Part shown: positions 56,456-64,000 of the stretch, one piece after another
Layout: every line of letters begins with the position of its first letter
How positions within the stretch are numbered: the first letter of the stretch is position 1
Assembly: GCF_000331305.1 (NCBI RefSeq)
Contig: NZ_KB217478.1
Span: forward strand, 4,142,575 to 4,206,574
Direction: 5' to 3'
From: Calothrix sp. PCC 7103
GTDB lineage: Bacteria > Cyanobacteriota > Cyanobacteriia > Cyanobacteriales > Nostocaceae
DNA length: 64,000 bases
Translations under genes and position numbers: made by a program
The notes under the pieces: model-generated
What the model was told of the DNA's origin: nothing
Databases searched by the model: none
The model's input: only the letters and a program-made list of their open reading frames with translations

Positions 56456-56665
56456 ATGCAATTATTAAATAAATCTCTTCAGAAGCTATCTAGTTCTGCA
56501 ACTAGAATTAGCAAGAAAGATGCTGTCATACATACCAAGCAACTTATGCTCAGTAATTCCACCTGTCCTAGCTGCTCTTACACTTTGCTTCGCCATATCA
56601 GTTTGAGAGGAATTTACTGGCGTTGTAGTCATTGTTACCAAGAAATGCCAACTTTTTCTACATAA
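56456..56665 (+). CDS. Small zinc-ribbon protein
   Basis: A 69-residue protein with a CPSC ... CSHC pair (STCPSCSYTLLRHISLRGIY, WRCSHCYQEMP) that should bind one zinc ion. This C-x2-C-x16-C-x2-C type with RHI...YW...CxxCxQEMP is a recurring small cyanobacterial protein. The N-terminal half is unstructured and basic. GAGGTCAAAATG before the start fits a ribosome-binding site. The stop codon is followed at once by a GAAACCGGG repeat. Confidence 0.75.
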   Translation: MQLLNKSLQKLSSSATRISKKDAVIHTKQLMLSNSTCPSCSYTLLRHISLRGIYWRCSHCYQEMPTFST

Positions 56666-56684
56666 AGAAACCGGGTTTCTAGAA
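56666..56684. repeat. GAAACCGGGTTTC repeat after the zinc-ribbon gene
   Basis: AAGAAACCGGGTTTCTAG directly follows the stop codon of the small zinc-ribbon gene. Confidence 0.75.
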
Positions 56685-56711
56685 TTTCATGAAAACCAAT
56701 CCGTAAAAATA

Positions 56712-57032
56712 ATGTTTGACCTTAACGCTTTAATTCAATTCTCAAGCACTTACTGTATAGGCATCTGTGCCCTTCTAATTCCAGCTAATTTGCTTGCAAC
56801 CTCATCGACAATAATTTTAACACTGCTACATCGTTCATCTGTTCAAATTTGGCAATCTGCCGCAATTGCTAGTGTCTTTGCTTCACTGATGATACTACAT
56901 GTACTTGCTTGGTTTATGATTGGAGTAGTTATGGCGCCTACGTACATTTTATTAAGTTTGGCAACTATTTGTGTATTAGCAAATTTTGGGGCAATTCTTG
57001 GACACAGGCACTTGGTAAGTGTTTATAGCTAA
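56712..57032 (+). CDS. Small membrane protein of unknown function
   Basis: A 106-residue protein with three hydrophobic stretches (ICALLIPANLLATSSTIIL, SVFASLMILHVLAWFMIGVV, YILLSLATICVLANFGAIL). No family known. It lies between the zinc-ribbon gene and the first LRR gene, all on the plus strand. Confidence 0.55.
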   Translation: MFDLNALIQFSSTYCIGICALLIPANLLATSSTIILTLLHRSSVQIWQSAAIASVFASLMILHVLAWFMIGVVMAPTYILLSLATICVLANFGAILGHRHLVSVYS

Positions 57033-57084
57033 AATAGGTGTGCCAAACTAATTACAACAATATACTTAACCCCTTGATTTGAAA

Positions 57085-58362
57085 ATGAGCAAATCAAACC
57101 AACCTAGGGACTTTGATGCAGTACTTAGTGCAAAAACGGCGCCTCCTCCTATTGATGGTATTGTATTAGGAGGAATTGAAGGCGCCAAAATTCGTCTATT
57201 AAGTCCAGATATCAAAGTTCGTCGAGCTGCACTTTCGGAAGCAATAAATTATGGTGAACCTGGTTTAGACCTAGTAATTCAAGCATTGCAAGCTGAATCA
57301 AAGCAACTTCAACGCACAGCTTATTGGTTATTGAAGAAAAGAGACGAAGAAAAAGTCAAGCAAGCGTTACAAAACTATAAACCTTGGAATCTCGAAGAGC
57401 GTTTACAACGTTACCCAGGATATAGGGGAGACAACGTATCGATATTTGCAAATCGACAAGTAGAAAATTTTGTTCCCGAAGTCGGTATTACAGACCCAAT
57501 TAATACAGCATACGCATTTCGGTGTGAATACGACGAAGAAGAAAATGCAGTAGATAAGTTAGAAGAATTGTTACAACATCCCTCTTCTGGTACACTTGAA
57601 GCTTTAATTATAGGCGCCTGGAGTGGAGAAGTCACCGATTATAGTTCGAGTGCTATTATCGAAGCGTTAGTTGCTGCCTCCTATAAACTTATAAATCTTA
57701 AAGCGTTATTTATAGGCGATATCCACTATCAAGAATCAGAAATATCTTGGATTTTACAAAGCGATATTAGTCCAATTTTACAAGCATACCCCAATTTAGA
57801 AATATTACAAGTTCGCGGCGGCACTGGTTTAGAATTTAGTTCAGTACAGCACGATAATTTAGAAGCATTAATAGTTGAAACGGGTGGATTAAATGCTGAT
57901 ACAATCGCTCAAATATGCACTTGTAATTTCCCAAACCTAACACATTTAGAATTATGGTTAGGTTCAGCAGAGTATGGTGGAAATTCATCAACTTCTGATT
58001 TACTTCCAATACTAACTGAATTAGTATTTCCCAATTTAATATATTTAGGTTTGCGAAACAGCACATACTCAAATGATATCGCCGAAACTGTGATTAATTC
58101 ACCCTTGATAGACGCAATTAAAATTTTAGACTTATCAATGGGAACACTTACTGATAAAGGTGCCGATGTTTTACTCGCAAGTCCAGGAGTAAGACAGCTT
58201 GATATTTTGAATATTAGTGAAAATTATCTTTCTGATGATAAGGTTGCTTTACTATCTTTACAGCAATCAAGAGGTAATTTCAATGTTTGTGTAATGACGA
58301 ATGAGCAAAAGAAAGATGATTATGAAGAAGAAGATTATCGTTATTGTTCGGTAGCTGAGTAA
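57085..58362 (+). CDS. HEAT-LRR protein (first paralogue)
   Basis: A 425-residue cytoplasmic protein. The N-terminus has a conserved RDFDAVLSAKT segment, an armadillo/HEAT-like region (KVRRAALSEAINYGEPGLDL), and the C-terminal ~200 residues are leucine-rich repeats of the STM4015 kind (YPNLEILQVRGGTGLEF, FPNLTHLELWLGSA, KILDLSMGTLTDKGADVLL). It probably acts as a protein-protein scaffold; no enzyme motif is seen. The next gene, 14 bp downstream, is a close paralogue. I start at ATG 57085 rather than the TTG at 57079. Confidence 0.85.
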   Translation: MSKSNQPRDFDAVLSAKTAPPPIDGIVLGGIEGAKIRLLSPDIKVRRAALSEAINYGEPGLDLVIQALQAESKQLQRTAYWLLKKRDEEKVKQALQNYKPWNLEERLQRYPGYRGDNVSIFANRQVENFVPEVGITDPINTAYAFRCEYDEEENAVDKLEELLQHPSSGTLEALIIGAWSGEVTDYSSSAIIEALVAASYKLINLKALFIGDIHYQESEISWILQSDISPILQAYPNLEILQVRGGTGLEFSSVQHDNLEALIVETGGLNADTIAQICTCNFPNLTHLELWLGSAEYGGNSSTSDLLPILTELVFPNLIYLGLRNSTYSNDIAETVINSPLIDAIKILDLSMGTLTDKGADVLLASPGVRQLDILNISENYLSDDKVALLSLQQSRGNFNVCVMTNEQKKDDYEEEDYRYCSVAE

Positions 58363-58376
58363 ATAAAATTTGAAAT

Positions 58377-59576
58377 ATGTCACAAGAACCAAGAGAATTT
58401 GACGCAGTACTCAGTAACTCCTTACCTCCAAAAAAAGGCGCCGTATTAGGAGGACTTGCAGGTGTAAAAAGTCAGCTAAATAGTCCGATACTCGAAGTAA
58501 GAATATCAGCGCTAACTAGTGCATTAAATTACGGTGATGCAGGTATAGACTTAATTATACAAAGCTTACAAGATGTAGAACAAGTCCAACGTTATGCCAT
58601 ACAAATACTACTACATAAAGGAGGCGCCAGAAGTAAACAAGCCTTACTAGACTACGACCCAAAGCTGTTTTTTACAACTTTACAGCATTGGGATATTCAA
58701 AACTATAACCCTCAACTTAGCATTACAAATACTGCGTATAGTATTAATCTAAATGGTATTCAAGCCAACAAACCAGATAAATTTGACTTAACTCAGTTGC
58801 AAACCTTCCTTCAAAGTAATCAAACCACACAAATAGAAGCTCTAGCATGTAAAATGTGGGATGACTACTGGCAGCATGACACACAATATAAAGATTTTAG
58901 TAATGTTTTGTGCGGCGCCTCTAATAAATTACCAAATTTAAAAGCCTTATTTATAGGAGACGGAGACGCGCAAGAAACTAATTATATGAAATCTCGGCTT
59001 TTACTAGGTGATAGTACTGCAATATTAAAAGCATATCCCAACTTAGAAGTATTACAATTTCGGGGTGGTTGGGGTTTGAAGTTCGACAAAGTACGACACG
59101 AAAACCTAAAAACCCTAATGATTCAAACAGGTTATACACTAGTACAACCACAAACCTTAAAAGACATTGCCAACCTCGACTTACCAGCACTTGAATATCT
59201 AGAAATATGGCTTGCCGAAAGTTTCCACCACGGTCAAGATATAAGTACCGAGCAACTGGCGCCTATCTTATCAGGACAATTTCCCAATTTAAAATACTTG
59301 GGACTCAAAAGTAGTGAATACTCAGATAATATTGCCACTACATTAGTTAACTCACCCATACTCGAACATCTTGCAGTACTCGACCTTTCCCAAGGAACTT
59401 TAACTGATTTTGGCGCCGAAACTCTACTAAAATGCCCAACCATAAATCAACTTCACACCCTTAACATCTCAAAGAATAAACTTAGTGGGCGCCAAATCCA
59501 AAAACTATCTCAACTAAACTGCCGACTCATCACACAACCCCAAGACAACGCAGAGCGGCAACAAGCATTAAACTAA
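58377..59576 (+). CDS. HEAT-LRR protein (second paralogue)
   Basis: A 399-residue tandem paralogue of the preceding gene with the same layout: REFDAVLSNSLPPKKG, HEAT-like LEVRISALTSALNYGDAGID, and LRRs (YPNLEVLQFRGGWGLKF, LEYLEIWLAESFH, LAVLDLSQGTLTDFGAETLL). It lacks the acidic C-terminal tail of its neighbour. The 14-bp spacing implies co-transcription and perhaps a heteromeric pair. GGCGCC sites are dense here (six in 1.2 kb). Confidence 0.85.
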   Translation: MSQEPREFDAVLSNSLPPKKGAVLGGLAGVKSQLNSPILEVRISALTSALNYGDAGIDLIIQSLQDVEQVQRYAIQILLHKGGARSKQALLDYDPKLFFTTLQHWDIQNYNPQLSITNTAYSINLNGIQANKPDKFDLTQLQTFLQSNQTTQIEALACKMWDDYWQHDTQYKDFSNVLCGASNKLPNLKALFIGDGDAQETNYMKSRLLLGDSTAILKAYPNLEVLQFRGGWGLKFDKVRHENLKTLMIQTGYTLVQPQTLKDIANLDLPALEYLEIWLAESFHHGQDISTEQLAPILSGQFPNLKYLGLKSSEYSDNIATTLVNSPILEHLAVLDLSQGTLTDFGAETLLKCPTINQLHTLNISKNKLSGRQIQKLSQLNCRLITQPQDNAERQQALN

Positions 59577-59593
59577 CATACTACAAACTATAA

Positions 59594-59780
59594 TGTCATG
59601 CTGAGGAACGTATACTGCTAATGGGTAGAATATAAACTTTGTCATGCTGAACGAAACGTAGTGCAGTGAAGCATCTTAGAGATTCTAGCCTGCGGCAAAT
59701 GCTCCGCATTACGCTACGCTCAGAATGACATTTCTTACCCGTGTTAAGTATAAACTCCGTTTACGTTCCTCAGCATGACA
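59594..59780. mobile_element. Nested inverted-repeat (MITE-like) element
   Basis: Outer arms TGTCATGCTGAGGAACGTA (59594-59612) and TACGTTCCTCAGCATGACA (59762-59780) are perfect 19-bp inverted repeats. An inner pair TGTCATGCTGA / TCAGAATGACA is nested inside. TAA flanks both ends, which fits a 3-bp target duplication. No coding capacity, so it would need a transposase supplied elsewhere. It lies between the LRR and HAD genes; related sequences are at ~27550 and ~4150. Confidence 0.7.
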
Positions 59781-59791
59781 TAAGTGCTTCT

Positions 59792-60505
59792 TTAAGCAGC
59801 AGATTTTTGTATAAAAACTTCAGCAACTCTATCGAGTTCTAAGTCTGAAAAATAATCAACAGTCCAATTGCTAACTCGTTGCAGCATGTGGAATGGGTAC
59901 GTATTAGCAATTCCCACTACTTGCATTCCCGCACTTTTAGCCGCTTGGATACCAGCGGGTGTGTCTTCGATAACCAAACATTCGTTTGCTTGGAGATTTA
60001 AATCAGGGTATTCTTGATTCAAACGTTCTACTGCTAAGAGATATCCAAACGGGTCAGGTTTGCTGGTTGTGATATCGTCGCCTGCTACTATAACTGAAAA
60101 GTATTCTTGTAATTTACCTCGTTCGAGTACTATTTCAACTTCCTTACGAACGGCGCCTGTAACTAGTGCTAATTTTAAACCTTTAGAGCGTATTTGGAAA
60201 ATTATATCATCTATCCCAGGATATAATGGCAATTTTTCCAGCTTATTGAGTTCTTTTAAGTATAGAACTGCCTTCTTCTGTATTATTTTATTCAATGATT
60301 CTTCAGTGAGGATTCGACCGCGATTATTTAGTAACTCTCGTAAACAAACACGGTCACTGCGTCCTAAACAAACTTGTTCAAATTCACCCTTTCTTAAATT
60401 AGTGACGTTCTCACCGATGAGTATTTCTTCGACGAGTCGCTTGTGAATTGGCTCGTCGTTTATTATTACGCCATTAAAGTCAAATAGAACCGCTTTTAAA
60501 CTCAC
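59792..60505 (-). CDS. HAD-superfamily hydrolase, beta-phosphoglucomutase-like
   Basis: A 237-residue HAD protein. Motif I reads VLFDFNGVIINDEPIH: the nucleophile Asp9 is present but the second residue of D-x-D is Asn11, which normally is the general acid/base Asp. Motif II is LALVTGAVRKE, motif III/IV ITTSKPDPFGYLLA and LVIEDTPAGIQAAKSAGMQ. The cap is helical, as in beta-phosphoglucomutase. Loss of the second Asp usually weakens phosphatase activity and suggests another chemistry. Its substrate is unknown. It is transcribed in the same direction as the methyltransferase 110 bp further up. Confidence 0.88.
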   Translation of the reverse strand: MSLKAVLFDFNGVIINDEPIHKRLVEEILIGENVTNLRKGEFEQVCLGRSDRVCLRELLNNRGRILTEESLNKIIQKKAVLYLKELNKLEKLPLYPGIDDIIFQIRSKGLKLALVTGAVRKEVEIVLERGKLQEYFSVIVAGDDITTSKPDPFGYLLAVERLNQEYPDLNLQANECLVIEDTPAGIQAAKSAGMQVVGIANTYPFHMLQRVSNWTVDYFSDLELDRVAEVFIQKSAA

Positions 60506-60584
60506 TGTTTTTTAGTGCTGAGTGCTGAGTGAAATAGTACAGCAATAAGGCGCCTTTTGTCATTTGTTATTTATTACAAGAAAC

Positions 60585-60612
60585 CAAGCAACCAAGAAAC
60601 CAGGTTTCTGGG
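60585..60612. repeat. GAAACCAGGTTTC repeat downstream of methyltransferase
   Basis: AAGAAACCAAGCAACC followed by AAGAAACCAGGTTTCTGG, ending 3 bp before the methyltransferase stop codon on the minus strand. Confidence 0.7.
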
Positions 60613-60614
60613 CT

Positions 60615-61505
60615 TTACGCGGGTGAGGGAAAGCCTTGTAATTCAGTGTTATCACTAACAGATGGTGTATATGTTCGCACATTTTTATTTACGGCAGTTT
60701 CTCCGTTAACTATGGGTTTTATACCACTTGTAACTTGATGTATCAGCAAAATATCTTGCGTTTGTACTGCCTCGAAACCCGCAGCACCCATCCAAGCATC
60801 AACACTACCTGCGCTGAAGTCTCGAATATATGGTTTTTCAAAGACGTTATGTAAAAATTCTAGTTGACGGATTGTTTTTTGATTACCGTCTAAAACTAGT
60901 ACTTGCCCTCCTACAGTTAGCAAGCGGAAGCATTCACGTAAAATTCCCACTGTTACCGCAGGTGGTGTTTCATGAAATAGTAGTGACGCTGTAATTAAAT
61001 CAAATGATGCATCTGGGAAACCTGTTTCTTGTGCATCCCCGTGGCGCCAGTTTATATTTAGTCCTGCTTCCGCCGCTTTGTGTTGTGCCCTCACCAACAT
61101 ATACGGTGATAAGTCTAAACCAATTGCTTCTGCTTCTGGGTACGCACGCTTCAACATTATGGTACCTGTACCCGTTCCACAACCTATATCAAGAATCCGC
61201 CGTGGTTGTACACGTACTGCGTCTATTAAACCCTGACGAACCCATGTTTCATTCGGTGGTACTACATACTGTGTTATTGGGTCGTAGGTAACTGCGGCGC
61301 CTGAAGTGAGGTATCCACCCTTTATTCCGTGAAAATTTTGGCTACTGTAGTATGTAGGCGTAATTACATCTGGGCGCCGGATGTAGCTGCATTCCTTTTC
61401 CCAGTCAACACTATCGTTATATTCACGTAACGTTTTCTCGTCTATAAAAAGCCTGAATACAGGTGATAAAAACTTTTCCCACATTGTATCTTGACGTGTT
61501 GTCAT
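60615..61505 (-). CDS. Class I SAM-dependent methyltransferase
   Basis: A 296-residue methyltransferase. Motif I is RILDIGCGTGTGTIMLKR, followed by AIGLDLSPYMLVRAQHKAAE and INWRHGDAQETGFPDASFDL with the acidic residue for the ribose, then LITASLLFHETPPA. About 85 residues precede the fold (YYSSQNFHGIKGGYLTSGAA), as in lipid or quinone methyltransferases. Substrate unknown. It is alone upstream of the HAD gene. Confidence 0.88.
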   Translation of the reverse strand: MTTRQDTMWEKFLSPVFRLFIDEKTLREYNDSVDWEKECSYIRRPDVITPTYYSSQNFHGIKGGYLTSGAAVTYDPITQYVVPPNETWVRQGLIDAVRVQPRRILDIGCGTGTGTIMLKRAYPEAEAIGLDLSPYMLVRAQHKAAEAGLNINWRHGDAQETGFPDASFDLITASLLFHETPPAVTVGILRECFRLLTVGGQVLVLDGNQKTIRQLEFLHNVFEKPYIRDFSAGSVDAWMGAAGFEAVQTQDILLIHQVTSGIKPIVNGETAVNKNVRTYTPSVSDNTELQGFPSPA

Positions 61506-61662
61506 AGGGTTTTTAGGTTTCCTGCACTGCTATGTAGACAATTACTTCTTTTACAAATTGTAACGGATGTTCCTAAATTCTGCTTTGTGTTGCTTCTTGA
61601 CGTTTGTATATTACATGTATTACATTGTAATTACACCTTAAAAGGTGTGGCTATATGAACAA

Positions 61663-61680
61663 AGCCTGCCTCCGCAGGCT
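61663..61680. other. Hairpin in the rtcB leader
   Basis: AGCCTGC-CTCC-GCAGGCT, a 7-bp GC-rich stem 46 bp before the rtcB start; a weaker stem ACACCT-TAAA-AGGTGT lies 15 bp upstream (61633-61648). Both are in the 5' leader. Confidence 0.55.
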
Positions 61681-61725
61681 AAATATATATAAATATACAA
61701 AATAAATATCTAAAATTAAAAATCT

Positions 61726-62907
61726 ATGGCTTACGAAAAATTAGAACTTTCTACACCTACACCTGTTTTGTCTTGGGCTGGTCATCCTTTAGGGAAGGAT
61801 GAATCTAAGATGGCGCAAAATGTGGCTTCTCTACCATTTGTTTTTAAACATGTGGCGTTGATGCCTGATGTGCATTTGGGTAAAGGCGCCTTAGTTGGGT
61901 CGGTAGTTGCTACGAAGGAAGCTGTAATTCCTGCTGCTATTGGTGTTGATATTGGTTGCGGTATGTCCGCTATCAAGATGCCATTTAAAGGTAATAAGCT
62001 TGAAGGTAAACTCAAAAAGATTCGTCTTGATATTGAAGCAGTTATTCCTACAGGTTTTAATGAAAACCCAGAAGTTGAAAAAGCTGTAACTAATTGGCAA
62101 CACTGGCGCCAGTTTAATAATTTGCACCCAGGTGTACAAGACTTGGAAACTAAAGCAATGCGTCAGTTAGGTTCGTTGGGTGGTGGTAATCACTTTATTG
62201 AGGTTTGTGTCGATACAGATAACCAAGTTTGGCTAATGTTGCACTCTGGTTCACGTAATATTGGTAATAAGCTAGCTAGCTGTCATATTAATACAGCTAA
62301 AGACCTAGCAAAATTGGCTGGTAATAATTTGCCTGACCCAGATTTAGCTTACTTTATTGCTGGTACACCTGAATTTGAAGCTTACTGGCGAGATTTACAG
62401 TGGGCACAAGAATATGCCAAGATGAACCGTGATGTGATGATGGCACGCTTTAAGCGAATTATCGAGAAGCATTTAGCGGGTGGTAAAGTCACAAAACCTT
62501 TACTCGAAGTAAATTGTCACCATAACTACGCTGAAAAAGAAGTACATTTTGGCGAAGAAGTAATAGTAACTCGTAAAGGTGCCGTGCGCGCGCAACAAGA
62601 TGATTTCGGTATTATCCCTGGTTCAATGGGAGCAAAATCTTACATTGTTAAAGGTAAAGGTTGTACTGAAAGTTTTTGCTCCTGCAGCCACGGAGCAGGT
62701 CGTTTACTATCTCGAAATAAAGCTAAAAACGTTTATACACTCGATGATTTGATTAAACAAACTGAGGGTGTAGAATGTCGTAAAGACGAAGACGTTTTAG
62801 ATGAAATTCCCGGCGCCTATAAACCGATAGAGACAGTCATGGCAAATCAGGCTGACCTAGTTGAAGTTGTAGCAACACTAAAACAAGTTGTCTGTGTAAA
62901 AGGTTAA
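61726..62907 (+). CDS. rtcB: RNA-splicing ligase RtcB
   Basis: A 393-residue RNA ligase that joins 2',3'-cyclic phosphate or 3'-phosphate ends to 5'-OH ends, using GTP and Mn. Metal and active-site motifs are present in order: MPDVHLGKG, GVDIGCGMSAIK, GSLGGGNHFIEV, LHSGSRNIG, NCHHNYAEKEV, VTRKGAVRAQQ, PGSMGAKSYIV and the guanylated-His motif CSHGAGRLLSR. Length is that of the short bacterial subgroup. It has two hairpins in its leader. No release-factor or CRP-type neighbour is visible. Confidence 0.93.
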   Translation: MAYEKLELSTPTPVLSWAGHPLGKDESKMAQNVASLPFVFKHVALMPDVHLGKGALVGSVVATKEAVIPAAIGVDIGCGMSAIKMPFKGNKLEGKLKKIRLDIEAVIPTGFNENPEVEKAVTNWQHWRQFNNLHPGVQDLETKAMRQLGSLGGGNHFIEVCVDTDNQVWLMLHSGSRNIGNKLASCHINTAKDLAKLAGNNLPDPDLAYFIAGTPEFEAYWRDLQWAQEYAKMNRDVMMARFKRIIEKHLAGGKVTKPLLEVNCHHNYAEKEVHFGEEVIVTRKGAVRAQQDDFGIIPGSMGAKSYIVKGKGCTESFCSCSHGAGRLLSRNKAKNVYTLDDLIKQTEGVECRKDEDVLDEIPGAYKPIETVMANQADLVEVVATLKQVVCVKG

Positions 62908-63092
62908 CTATAAGAAGTTTGCTTTCTTTACAATTAATAGAATTGATCCCCTCAACCCCCCTTATTAAGGCTTTCAAGGGTAGGGGGGATTTGTATTTGT
63001 ACAACCAAAAATATGAGACAATTGTAAAGGTCAAAACTAACAACCGTCTAGTTTAGACTTGCGATAAATATAAATGCTCAGAACAATTTAAA

Positions 63093-64000
63093 ATGTCTGA
63101 AAATCGAGTATCTACAAGTATTGTAGGTTTGGATGAAGTTTTAGAGGGTGGTTTCATTGCTAATCGCGCTTATCTATTGCGTGGTGGACCCGGTACAGGC
63201 AAGACGACGTTAGGGTTACATTTTCTCACGGCAGGCGCCGCTCAAGGAGAACGAACCCTGTTAATTACACTAGCAGAAGCTGGGGAACAGATATTTCAAA
63301 ATGCTCAACGGTTAGGTTTCGATACTGATGGTGTCACCTTTCTCGACCTTAGTCCAACTTCAAACTTTTTTGCCGAGGTGCAAACCTATGATATATTCTC
63401 TCCAGCAGAAGTAGAACGAGAACCGACGACGCAAAGAATTGTTGAGCAGGTACAGACTCTTAAACCTCAACGTGTTTTTCTTGATTCAATGACGCAATTA
63501 CGCTATCTTGTCAGCGATGCGTTTTTGTTTCGCAAGCAAGCATTATCGTTTCTACGTTTTTTGATAGAACAAGGTGCCACAGTATTATTTACTTCCGAAA
63601 GCAGTGAAGAGGCGCCTGACGAAGATTTACAATTTATTAGCGATGGAGTAATTAATCTCAGCTTTTCTAACCAAGAACGAACAGTATGTGTTAGCAAATT
63701 TCGCGGTTCTAACTTTCAGAGCGGGTTGCACTCAATGCGCTTGACAAAAACAGGAATGAAAGTATACAGACGCTTAATTCCAGAAAGTCACCGACAGGAG
63801 TTTATCAAGGAAACAATTCCTTCAGGAGTGGTGGAAATCGATGAATTATTGCACGGTGGGTTAGAGCGTGGAACTATTACAATTTTAACAGGCCCTAGTG
63901 GTGTGGGTAAAACTACACTAGGACTTCAGTTTATGAAAGAAGCAGCAGGGAGAGGAGAGCGTTCGGTTGTTTACACATTTGAAGAGTGGAAAGAGACGCT
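63093..64000 (+). CDS. KaiC-like RecA-superfamily ATPase (partial, runs off window)
   Basis: From ATG 63093 an open frame runs past the window end (302 codons seen). The first RecA/KaiC domain has Walker A GGPGTGKTT (~32-40) and Walker B VFLDSMTQL; a second domain begins near GVVEIDELLHGGLERGTITI with its Walker A GPSGVGKTT. It is a KaiC-domain protein of the two-RecA kind, but without the KaiC N-terminal hallmark; these cyanobacterial paralogues often pair with response regulators or kinases. Function unknown. Confidence 0.85.
   Translation, partial: MSENRVSTSIVGLDEVLEGGFIANRAYLLRGGPGTGKTTLGLHFLTAGAAQGERTLLITLAEAGEQIFQNAQRLGFDTDGVTFLDLSPTSNFFAEVQTYDIFSPAEVEREPTTQRIVEQVQTLKPQRVFLDSMTQLRYLVSDAFLFRKQALSFLRFLIEQGATVLFTSESSEEAPDEDLQFISDGVINLSFSNQERTVCVSKFRGSNFQSGLHSMRLTKTGMKVYRRLIPESHRQEFIKETIPSGVVEIDELLHGGLERGTITILTGPSGVGKTTLGLQFMKEAAGRGERSVVYTFEEWKET

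Overview
This window comes from a cyanobacterium, most likely a filamentous heterocystous one (Nostocales). The evidence is phycobiliprotein lyases and a phycobilisome-type protein, a plastid-lipid-associated (fibrillin) protein, a thylakoid-type FtsH, a cyanobacteriochrome, CHAT/CHASE2/DUF928 signalling genes, a NifE/NifN-like pair, and long AT-rich intergenic regions full of short palindromic repeats. The lineage inside Nostocales cannot be settled from the sequence alone. No rRNA, tRNA, CRISPR array or intact insertion sequence was seen.

Layout. 1-1.6 kb: decayed HTH and GNAT fragments, a partial duplication and a HigBA toxin-antitoxin pair. 1.7-5.3 kb: cytoplasmic GH13 alpha-amylase, Uma2 nuclease, MlaE-type permease. 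5.4-9.1 kb: bilin-lyase group (CpeR-like, an internally deleted CpeT-like protein, a CpcS/CpeS-family lyase, a phycobilisome-domain protein, a fibrillin). 10.4-11.3 kb: lone PotC permease. 11.5-19.1 kb: DUF928, CHASE2 hybrid kinase, receiver-kinase and TPR-CHAT protease in one direction, facing a second kinase. 21-31 kb: paired BON lipoproteins, peptidoglycan-binding protein, FtsH, GltX, SGNH esterase, TopA. 31-32.3 kb: YhaV/PrlF pair and a broken gene. 32.8-35.6 kb: DXCF-type cyanobacteriochrome on a chemoreceptor scaffold. 35.6-41.2 kb: Rieske oxygenase, NifE-like/NifN-like pair, CRP-family regulator, RHH-TOBE fusion and a free Mop protein. 41.2-46.6 kb: kinase remnant, serine hydrolase, DUF697 GTPase, alkaline phosphatase. 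46.8-51.3 kb: GDP-fucose synthesis plus polysaccharide glycosyltransferases. 51.5-64 kb: CSP41-like epimerase, a ZnuA-like protein without its metal histidines, WD40 protein, tandem HEAT-LRR paralogues, HAD hydrolase, methyltransferase, RtcB ligase and a KaiC-like ATPase cut by the window edge.

How the parts work together. The most unusual locus is 35.6-41.2 kb. A NifE/NifN-like heterodimer keeps the four ligands for the shared [4Fe-4S] cluster but has Ser where NifE normally has the cysteine that holds the FeMo-co precursor. No nifH, D, K or B lies near it. It sits among a Rieske oxygenase, a CRP-family regulator and two molybdate-type TOBE proteins. I infer a nitrogenase-like scaffold with a changed job, or a scaffold under molybdenum-responsive control.

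Genome-scale signals. GGCGCC occurs about 105 times by eye (about one per 610 bp), tens of times more than composition predicts. GATC occurs only about six times and the usual cyanobacterial repeat GCGATCGC was not seen. Several palindromic repeat families sit directly at gene 3' ends and in some cases supply the stop codon and the last residues of the protein. All counts were made by eye.
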